NCBI GenBank assembly: GCA_964646515.1
Contig: CAZYES010000024.1
Location: 1 to 10,612 of the forward strand
Direction: 5' to 3'
DNA: 10,612 nt
Source: C7867-002 sp964646515
GTDB taxonomy: Bacteria > Patescibacteriota > Minisyncoccia > Phycocordibacterales > PALSA-1337
Shown here: piece by piece, positions 5,905-10,612 of the stretch
How positions within the stretch are numbered: the first letter of the stretch is position 1
Layout of the letters: every line of letters begins with the position of its first letter
Notes under the pieces: generated by a model
The model's input: the letters and a program-made list of their open reading frames with translations, nothing else
What the model was told of the DNA's origin: nothing
Database searches by the model: none
Program-made: the position numbers and the translations under genes

Positions 5905-7182
5905 ATGCGAAAATCACATCGCCGGGCGCTACCAATAGTCCTTTTGGCTATTTTTTTGGACTTGATTTGTAATGGAATCATCATACCAATCGTCCCCCAA
6001 TTGTTCGCTAACCCTGATTCTCAATACTATCTTCTACCAACTGGCATATCACTCTCTTATGCTTACGTAATACTTGGTCTTTTGATTGCCACATACCCTA
6101 TTTTTATGTTCTTTTCAGCACCAATACTCGGTGAATATTCTGACTACGTGGGACGCCGTAAGATAATGGTCTTGGCTCTTGCTGGTACCGCCTTTTCACT
6201 GGGTCTTTTTGCTGTAGGTATCATGATGAGAAATATTACAATGCTTTTCATTTCGAGAATCATCGGCGGTATCGTAGGAGGTAATCTTTCGGTAGCCCAA
6301 GCCGCTATAGCAGATATTACGCCACCAAATAAGCGCGCCGCAAGATTCGGCCTGATAGGTGCAGCTTATGGAGTAGGCTTTATCATAGGACCAGTAATCG
6401 GCGGATTGTTAGCAGATTCATCTTTAGTTTCCTGGTTTAGCGCCTCTACGCCATTTTGGTTTGCAGCAGTACTTTCTCTGATAAATGCTGTCCTAGTTTA
6501 CTTTTACTTGGCAGAAACTAGGGCCAAGTATCAACCCGTATCATTCAGCCTAAGTTTGAAGACGAACAATAACGGTGATGGAAATACCATATCTTTGCAC
6601 AAGGCCATATTCAATATTCTTCGAGCCTATAAAATGACAAGAGTTCGATCAGTTTTTGCCACAAATTTTCTATTCCAATCTGGCATTGCCCTTTTCGCTA
6701 CTTTCTTTAGTGTGTTTTTGATATATAATTTCAGCTGGAATCAAGTCTCAATCGGATATTATATCGGGTATGTGGGTATCTGGGTAATCGTCTCTCAGGC
6801 TATTTTGCTCAGATTTTTAACAAAAAAACATGACGAAGTCACCCTACTTCGCATATTCCTAATCGTCGGATCAATAGCCATATTTAGTTACTGTATACCA
6901 AATCACACAATCGGACTTTTGATCGCTGGAGCTTTTTTTGCCTTGACCAACGGAATATCCATGGCAACACTACCCAGCCTAGCCTCTCGTCGCGCATCGG
7001 CAGAAAACCAAGGCGAAATCATGGGTATCAATGCCAGCGTTCAAGCGTTGGCGCAAACGACTCCACCTATACTGGCCGGATTTTTAACAGCGCAGATATC
7101 CACAACGGCACCAGTCTATATCGGTGGCGCCATAATCGGATTGGCATGGCTAGTATTCGTAATATTCGTAAAAAGAGAATAA
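5905..7182 (+). CDS. MFS transporter, DHA1/TetA-like drug:H+ antiporter family, 425 aa
   Basis: Inner-membrane secondary transporter with about 12 predicted membrane helices in two halves, separated by a polar loop near residues 205-235. The first helix (ALPIVLLAIFLDLICNGIIIPIVP, about 8-31) resembles the TetA start. Motif A lies in the cytoplasmic loop between helices 2 and 3 as LGEYSDYVGRRK (75-86). Arg118 in ISRIIGGIVGG (116-126) matches the motif B arginine. The antiporter motif C is in helix 5 as GVGFIIGPVIGG (156-167). Motif C supports export by proton exchange. Substrate cannot be read from sequence; a drug or toxic metabolite is usual for the family, but a resistance claim is not justified. 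It is divergent from tgt by 65 bp with its own -10 box, and convergent with the LOG gene 45 bp downstream. Confidence 0.9.
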   Translation: MRKSHRRALPIVLLAIFLDLICNGIIIPIVPQLFANPDSQYYLLPTGISLSYAYVILGLLIATYPIFMFFSAPILGEYSDYVGRRKIMVLALAGTAFSLGLFAVGIMMRNITMLFISRIIGGIVGGNLSVAQAAIADITPPNKRAARFGLIGAAYGVGFIIGPVIGGLLADSSLVSWFSASTPFWFAAVLSLINAVLVYFYLAETRAKYQPVSFSLSLKTNNNGDGNTISLHKAIFNILRAYKMTRVRSVFATNFLFQSGIALFATFFSVFLIYNFSWNQVSIGYYIGYVGIWVIVSQAILLRFLTKKHDEVTLLRIFLIVGSIAIFSYCIPNHTIGLLIAGAFFALTNGISMATLPSLASRRASAENQGEIMGINASVQALAQTTPPILAGFLTAQISTTAPVYIGGAIIGLAWLVFVIFVKRE

Positions 7183-7227
7183 GGACTGATGTAAGGTGTC
7201 GATTATAAACCACCAGTCAGACGACAA

Positions 7228-7920
7228 TTAACTGATATTCCGCCACCACTCACTGACAGGCGCGGTTTTTATGATCTCAATGATTCGATCGAGCGAATCG
7301 GTAATTTCAAAAAAATCCAGATCTTTTTCTTCTATCGTCTGATATTTTTGGAGCATATTTTGTTTCAAAAACTCTTCAAGTGGAGTCCAAAATTTTGAAT
7401 CAAATAACACTATCGGCACGCGCGGTATTTTGCCAGTTTGAATCAAGGTCAAGATATTAAAAAGTTCGTCAAATGTTCCAAAGCCACCAGGAAAAAAAAT
7501 ATACGTCTCCGCGGCAAAAGATAACATGACTTTTCTAGAAAAAAAATACGAAAACTTGAGCGCGTGCGTAACAAAAGCGTTAGTGGTCCTTTCGTGCGGT
7601 AAACTGATATTCAAACCAAGCGAAATGCCTCCAGCCATATAAGCACCTTTGTTAGCCGCCTCCATGATTCCCGGTCCACCTCCTGTAATAACGGCATACT
7701 TGAGCTCATCAGAAATACGCCTGGTCAACTCCTCTACCTTCAAACAATCGGGACTATCCAGCTTTGCCATTGAAGAACCAAAAATTGTTATTGATTTTGG
7801 ATATTTTTTCAAAAATTCAAAGCCATCTCTAAATTCGCGAGCAATATGTTCAATATGTCCATCAATATCGCCTTGGTGAATGTCGGCTCGAGAAAAAAGT
7901 TGCTCATTGTTATCTGACAT
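7228..7920 (-). CDS. LOG-family Rossmann-fold protein (TIGR00730 type; nucleoside 5'-monophosphate phosphoribohydrolase), 230 aa
   Basis: Family members cleave the N-glycosidic bond of nucleoside 5'-monophosphates (in plants and some bacteria, cytokinin ribotides), releasing the base and ribose 5-phosphate. Core motifs are present: TIFGSS (45-50), ITGGGPGIMEAANKGA (78-93), LKFSYFFSRKVML (121-133) supplying the catalytic Arg129, and PGGFGTFDELFNILTLIQTGK (144-164) with Glu152 in the PGGxGTxxE signature. The C-terminal half with PIVLFDSKFW (169-178) fits the family. About 40 N-terminal residues precede the first strand, an acidic/helical extension seen in longer LOG proteins. The start is supported by an extended -10 box 6 bp upstream. 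In bacteria the physiological role is often general nucleotide salvage, so true cytokinin production is not implied. Confidence 0.9.
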   Translation of the reverse strand: MSDNNEQLFSRADIHQGDIDGHIEHIAREFRDGFEFLKKYPKSITIFGSSMAKLDSPDCLKVEELTRRISDELKYAVITGGGPGIMEAANKGAYMAGGISLGLNISLPHERTTNAFVTHALKFSYFFSRKVMLSFAAETYIFFPGGFGTFDELFNILTLIQTGKIPRVPIVLFDSKFWTPLEEFLKQNMLQKYQTIEEKDLDFFEITDSLDRIIEIIKTAPVSEWWRNIS

Positions 7921-7935
7921 GGGTATATTATACCA
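7921..7935 (-). promoter_or_regulatory. Extended -10 promoter for the LOG gene, leaderless
   Basis: On the minus strand TGGTATAAT (7935-7927) is a perfect extended -10 box six bases before the ATG, placing +1 on A7920. No Shine-Dalgarno is present. It lies just downstream of the RRM terminator, so the LOG gene is an independent transcription unit. Confidence 0.7.
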
Positions 7936-7960
7936 TTATTGATCATGATAATGCGAATTT

Positions 7961-7996
7961 TCCAAACAAAAACACCCCACGATTTCGTGGAGTGTT
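7961..7996 (-). terminator. Rho-independent terminator of the RRM gene
   Basis: Arms at 7971-7982 and 7985-7996 form a 12-bp stem with a two-base spacer. The single non-Watson-Crick pair (7976/7991) is a G-U in minus-strand RNA but C-A in plus-strand RNA, so the hairpin is built for the minus direction. A T-rich tract (TTTGTTT, 7970-7964 on the minus strand) follows. It lies 20 bp after the RRM stop codon. Confidence 0.88.
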
Positions 7997-8016
7997 TTTG
8001 TTGATTCGCCAAAGGC

Positions 8017-8268
8017 TTATGCCTTGGGACGAGCTTCTGAAACGACAATCTTGCGACCATCGAGTTCAGAACCATTGAGCTTGGAAATCGCTGTTTCAGC
8101 ATCTTGATCAGATGCCATCTCAACGAAACCAAAACCCTTTGAGCGACCGGACATTTTGTCCATGATCACTGCCGCAGATTCAACTGCACCGGCCTGTTCG
8201 AAGTGTGACTTCAGGGTCGAATCGGTAGTACCCCAGGCAAGACTGCCTACGAAAAGTCTCTTTGACAT
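8017..8268 (-). CDS. Single-RRM RNA-binding protein, 83 aa
   Basis: A stand-alone RNA recognition motif covering the whole protein. RNP2 is RLFVGSL (4-10) and RNP1 is KGFGFVEM (about 44-51), with the aromatic residues that stack on RNA bases in place. The beta-alpha-beta-beta-alpha-beta order is clear, with helix 1 TDSTLKSHFEQAG and helix 2 DQDAETAISKLNG, then the final strand GRKIVVSEARPK. There is no Gly-rich tail, unlike many cyanobacterial Rbp proteins. I choose ATG 8268 because the family normally starts two or three residues before RLFVG; the frame is open to a GTG at 8295, which would add nine charged residues. Small RRM proteins of this type act on single-stranded RNA and in cyanobacteria are often cold-induced. 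The gene has its own promoter, a structured leader of about 97 nt and a strong terminator. Confidence 0.93.
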   Translation of the reverse strand: MSKRLFVGSLAWGTTDSTLKSHFEQAGAVESAAVIMDKMSGRSKGFGFVEMASDQDAETAISKLNGSELDGRKIVVSEARPKA

Positions 8269-8302
8269 TTTCTTGTTTACCCGTTCGCGGTTCACATAAA
8301 GT

Positions 8303-8365
8303 TACGCGCTAGCGGAACTCTCGTACATTATTGCTAACGCGTATAAGTGACGAGAATACTTATAC
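8303..8365 (-). promoter_or_regulatory. Structured 5' leader of the RRM mRNA: two hairpins with complementary loops
   Basis: Hairpin 1 pairs 8358-8365 with 8341-8348 (8 bp, perfect) and begins at the predicted first base of the transcript. Hairpin 2 pairs 8333-8343 with 8303-8313 (11 bp including one G-U in minus RNA). Loop 1 (8349-8357) and loop 2 (8314-8332) can pair over eight positions, 8350-8357 with 8317-8324, seven Watson-Crick plus one G-U. The outer three pairs of hairpin 2 share bases 8341-8343 with hairpin 1, so the two compete slightly. A kissing-loop or switching leader is inferred; no known riboswitch family is recognised. Confidence 0.55.
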
Positions 8366-8371
8366 AAAAAT

Positions 8372-8400
8372 AGTGTAGCACGTATTGACACATTGCGCAA
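8372..8400 (-). promoter_or_regulatory. Promoter of the RRM gene
   Basis: On the minus strand, TTGCGC (8400-8395), a 17-bp spacer ending in TGC, then TACACT (8377-8372). This combines a -35 and a TG-extended -10. With -7 at 8372, +1 is 8365, giving a leader of about 97 nt to the ATG at 8268. Confidence 0.65.
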
Positions 8401-8464
8401 CCCGTCCGAGGCTAGTCTTCCGGAGAAAATGAAAGTGGTGCAATTAGAGTGGCAATTCAGGCAA

Positions 8465-9001
8465 TCAAGCATCAACCCTAAAATAAATACCTCGAATTTC
8501 CTTGGCCTGTTCGTTAAATTGGTGCTGTACGCTTTCTGCCAAACTCTCAATCTTTTTATCAATATGATTGGCCAATCCCTGTATGCACTCACTAACATGA
8601 TTCGTAAGATCATTCAAGCGTTTATCAATGCCACATAAACATGTCTCTATAACAACCAGACGTTTTTCGATGACATTGAAACGTTTGTCCATATCTCCGA
8701 GACGCCCATCGATGACATTGAAGCGCTTATCGATATCATCAAGACGTTTATCTATAACATTCAAACGTCTCTCAATGATCTCAAAACGTTTGTCCATATC
8801 TCCGAGACGCTTCTCAATAATATTTAAATTTTGACCCATACTCTGAAGACGTTTCTCAATAACACCAAAACGTTTATCAGTATTCTCAAGATGTTTATCA
8901 ATGATATCGAAACGTTTGTTTAGATAGACTGTCAATCGACCAAAAACAGCGTTGAGATCATCAAGAGTTATATAAGTATTAATTACATTTTTTCTTTTCA
9001 T
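8465..9001 (-). CDS. Heptad-repeat coiled-coil protein, 178 aa
   Basis: From about residue 31 to 149 the protein is an almost unbroken series of 17 heptads of the type L/F-x-x-I-D-K-R (for example LNVIDKR, LDDIDKR, FNVIEKR, LGDMDKR). Position a is Leu or Phe, d is Ile or Met, e is acidic and g is Arg. The Leu-at-a, Ile-at-d arrangement is the one that favours tetramers in GCN4 variants, and e/g charges would form inter-helix salt bridges in a parallel bundle. The first 30 residues (MKRKNVINTYITLDDLNAVF) are a short non-repeat head, and the last 30 are helical and polar. There is no signal peptide or membrane anchor, so it is probably cytoplasmic or a stalk exported by an unknown route. Exact function unknown. 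Two cysteines (121, 123) interrupt the repeat. Predicted promoter at 9067-9096. Confidence 0.8.
   Translation of the reverse strand: MKRKNVINTYITLDDLNAVFGRLTVYLNKRFDIIDKHLENTDKRFGVIEKRLQSMGQNLNIIEKRLGDMDKRFEIIERRLNVIDKRLDDIDKRFNVIDGRLGDMDKRFNVIEKRLVVIETCLCGIDKRLNDLTNHVSECIQGLANHIDKKIESLAESVQHQFNEQAKEIRGIYFRVDA
8555..8911 (-). repeat. Degenerate 21-bp tandem repeats encoding the heptads
   Basis: The coding DNA repeats in 21-bp units, about 17 copies. A 27-base stretch beginning AAACGTTTGTCCATATCTCC on the + strand is identical at 8679-8705 and 8784-8810, exactly 105 bp (five units) apart. This suggests growth by unequal recombination or slippage of multi-unit blocks rather than selection on protein alone. 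Confidence 0.85.
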
Positions 9002-9066
9002 TTTGTTTTTTATTTACTATTTCGCAGTTATGGTGGGCAGGCATAGTTCTAAACCACAACAAAAGG

Positions 9067-9096
9067 ATTATACTCTCTACAAGCTATTGCTTACAA
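9067..9096 (-). promoter_or_regulatory. Candidate promoter of the coiled-coil gene
   Basis: On the minus strand, TTGTAA (9096-9091), an 18-bp spacer, then TATAAT (9072-9067). Predicted +1 is about 9060, leaving a leader of about 59 nt that is A-rich near the ATG and has no Shine-Dalgarno. Confidence 0.5.
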
Positions 9097-9130
9097 GTAG
9101 AAAAATGTTCTGCAATATGTTCTTCGTAAA

Positions 9131-10612
9131 CTATTCCGTTATAGATACTTCAGCCACGGGAGTTGGCGCTGGCGCAGACTGTGGCGTAGTAGGCTCTTGT
9201 ATTGGAGTTGTACTAACTTCGGTCGTTATGTTTGACAATTCGACCGGCGCACTGGGAGCTGGACTGGGGGCAACAGACGTAGTCGTGTTTTCGGTGTTTG
9301 TATTAGTATCGCCATTGATCACAGGAAGCTCTGGCTCTACTGGCTCGGCAGTAGTATCTCCACTGGATATTGTAGGAGTAGTCACTTCCTCTGTCGTCGA
9401 TGAAATCGTCACCGGCACAGATGTTTCAACTATCGGTGATATCGAGGTCGACCCGACAGTCGATGTCGCTACTGACACAGATGTAGATGTTGCCGTAACC
9501 GGGATAGAAGTAGAAGTCGCGTGAGAAGTCATGGCATTATCTTGTGGCACGGTTATGATAGATGTTTGTGTTTTTGAAGAGATCGCATCATCCGTCCAAA
9601 CAGTCAAAACTGGATCCGTCGAGGTAGCAGAGCAAGTCCCCAATCTTTTATCCCAGTCACCGCTATTGATGGAAACACAATATATTTGACCAGTCATCTG
9701 ATCTTTCATTTCCAGACCTTGCGAAACCGCCACAGTTTCTGCTTCCACTCGGCCAAAGTAAGCGATATGCGCCGTCAGCTTGTTCACCGCCAACTCGCCC
9801 GCAGTCTTTATAAAATCTGTAACCGCCATAGCAATAGACCGCAGAAATGAAGGATTTGAGACAATCGTAGAGGTAGTAGAAGATGCAGACGACAATGCTA
9901 CAGCTTCAATAAACGACTGTGAATTCACCAATTGATCTGCGGTTGTCGATGCTATAGCGATCGTACTCGACGCCAATACAGCCTCGATCGATATTTCTGG
10001 CGCCGTACTCGAAGCGAGCATATCCACTCTAGTAGAAATATCGTCAATGCGACTATTCAAGATTGAAATCTGATTGCTTAGACCAGATGTTGAAATAGAA
10101 ACTGTACCCAAACTTGTAGAAGCTTGACTAACTAGATCTTGATTTTCGACAATCATGCGCTCAGTAGTGCTAGATAATAGGTCAAGCTTTGAATTTAACG
10201 CGGTGATCTGTTCATCGAGACCAGATGTCTTCACAGCTATTGTCTGTGATTGCTTTGTAGAATCGATAACTACCTTGGCTGTAGTAGAAGCCAAAGTGTC
10301 TATTTCAGCTTGTTGTTCCTGAATAGCTTTTGTAAGATATATTGGTAGAGCTGAAAGATTGGTATCGTAGTAACTCGTGCCGTCTATAGTTGTTGTCCCG
10401 ACCATTTCAGGAAAAACATCCAACATATCTTGAGCAATGAACCCTGTGACGCGACGATCCAGAGAATCCTCGTCATACCCCGTCAAATCGTTGTAATTGA
10501 AAGAGCTCGGCTTGAGTTTCATAACCTTGTCCAGATATCCATTATCAAGATACGAGATATTCTCCTTGAGTCTGGCGTCAGAATAATTTGTGAAAAGAGT
10601 ATAACCGTTGGC
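9131..10612 (-). CDS. S74-type intramolecular chaperone/peptidase surface protein, C-terminal 493 aa (5' end outside window)
   Basis: The frame is open to the window edge. The Met codon at 10522 is internal, because the 30 residues before it belong to the domain. In visible numbering, NYSDARLKENI (9-19) is the start of the peptidase S74 chaperone domain, with Ser11 and Lys16 in the spacing of the self-cleaving dyad of phage endosialidase (S-D-x-R-x-K). GFIAQDMLDVFPEMV (57-71) and LPIYLTKAIQEQQAEI (89-104) complete it. Next come an alpha-helical, Ser/Thr-rich region with two similar copies (TSGLDEQITALNSKLD, TSGLSNQISILNSRID), a conserved-looking module with AVNKLTAHIAYFGRVEAETV and GQIYCVSINSGDWDKRLGTC (Cys312, Cys327), and about 130 residues of Thr/Ser/Pro/Glu-rich low complexity to the end. 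In phage the domain is terminal and removed; here it is followed by about 390 residues. Likely a secreted or surface fibre; no recognisable terminator follows. Confidence 0.85.
   Translation of the reverse strand, partial: ANGYTLFTNYSDARLKENISYLDNGYLDKVMKLKPSSFNYNDLTGYDEDSLDRRVTGFIAQDMLDVFPEMVGTTTIDGTSYYDTNLSALPIYLTKAIQEQQAEIDTLASTTAKVVIDSTKQSQTIAVKTSGLDEQITALNSKLDLLSSTTERMIVENQDLVSQASTSLGTVSISTSGLSNQISILNSRIDDISTRVDMLASSTAPEISIEAVLASSTIAIASTTADQLVNSQSFIEAVALSSASSTTSTIVSNPSFLRSIAMAVTDFIKTAGELAVNKLTAHIAYFGRVEAETVAVSQGLEMKDQMTGQIYCVSINSGDWDKRLGTCSATSTDPVLTVWTDDAISSKTQTSIITVPQDNAMTSHATSTSIPVTATSTSVSVATSTVGSTSISPIVETSVPVTISSTTEEVTTPTISSGDTTAEPVEPELPVINGDTNTNTENTTTSVAPSPAPSAPVELSNITTEVSTTPIQEPTTPQSAPAPTPVAEVSITE

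Noticed and set aside
5905..7182. Calling the MFS gene tetA or a resistance determinant
   Set aside because: Motifs A and C fit the DHA1 exporter family in general; sequence reading alone does not show tetracycline specificity.
7183..7227. Short inverted repeat GACTG/CAGTC between convergent MFS and LOG genes
   Set aside because: Only five pairs over a 25-base loop without a U-run; not a convincing terminator.
8269..8295. GTG-initiated extension of the RRM protein
   Set aside because: It would add nine charged residues not seen in this family, and ATG 8268 gives the usual two or three residues before RLFVG.
9003..9524. Plus-strand open frame of 173 codons opposite the S74 protein tail
   Set aside because: Its Val/Gly/Thr-rich product is the mirror of the Thr/Ser/Pro-rich repeats on the minus strand. 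There is no start signal, and it would also overlap the coiled-coil promoter.
1..10612. Alternative genetic code (TGA as glycine) or CRISPR, insertion sequence, tRNA or rRNA genes
   Set aside because: TGA serves as a stop in the 164-616 and 8465-9001 genes with normal protein ends, and no spaced direct repeats, transposase, terminal inverted repeats, or RNA gene landmarks were seen.

Overview
The window looks like a chromosomal segment of a Candidate Phyla Radiation (Patescibacteria) bacterium, most likely Parcubacteria-like. This is inferred from gene content and protein style, not from a marker gene. The signs are two type IV pilin-like proteins with short leaders, one carrying an Ig-like tail; a large S74-type surface protein with a Ser/Thr/Pro-rich C-terminus; a PfkB kinase ending in GCGDAF and an APIN-MSV segment; a tRNA-guanine transglycosylase with an acidic insert; a stand-alone small RRM protein; and very few Shine-Dalgarno sequences. 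Stops include TAA, TAG and TGA, and tryptophan is TGG, so the code is standard. That argues against Gracilibacteria/SR1, which read TGA as glycine.

Layout from left to right. 164-616 (+) is an unrecognised small protein with its own promoter, a candidate operator and the only clear Shine-Dalgarno. It converges on 671-1069 (-), a HycI/HybD-like maturation protease, across one shared hairpin. That protease lies downstream of a class II aldolase at 1107-1985 (-). The aldolase is divergent from a PfkB sugar kinase at 2000-3070 (+), with only 14 bp between the two ATGs. Two tandem pilin-like genes follow (3181-3666 and 3752-4570, +). Then come tgt (4604-5839, -) divergent from an MFS exporter (5905-7182, +), a LOG-family protein (7228-7920, -), an RRM protein (8017-8268, -) with a structured leader, a heptad-repeat coiled-coil protein (8465-9001, -), and the 3' part of an S74 surface protein (9131-10612, -, cut by the window edge).

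The most striking signal is regulatory. Five genes (aldolase, PfkB kinase, tgt, MFS, LOG) have an extended -10 box of the form TGnTATAAT (TGnTATCCT for tgt) placed so that the predicted +1 is the A of the ATG, or one base from it for MFS. This predicts leaderless mRNAs. For the aldolase and kinase pair the two -10 boxes overlap in one perfect palindrome, TATAATTATA, which would drive both genes leaderlessly in opposite directions. In contrast, the RRM gene has a predicted leader of about 97 nt with two hairpins whose loops are complementary, and the coiled-coil and pilin genes also appear to have leaders.

Functionally, the aldolase and kinase could make a short sugar-phosphate module (phosphorylation, then aldol cleavage). 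The pilins, S74 protein and coiled-coil protein are likely cell-surface or attachment components. tgt and the RRM protein act on RNA. The maturation protease has no hydrogenase gene in view.
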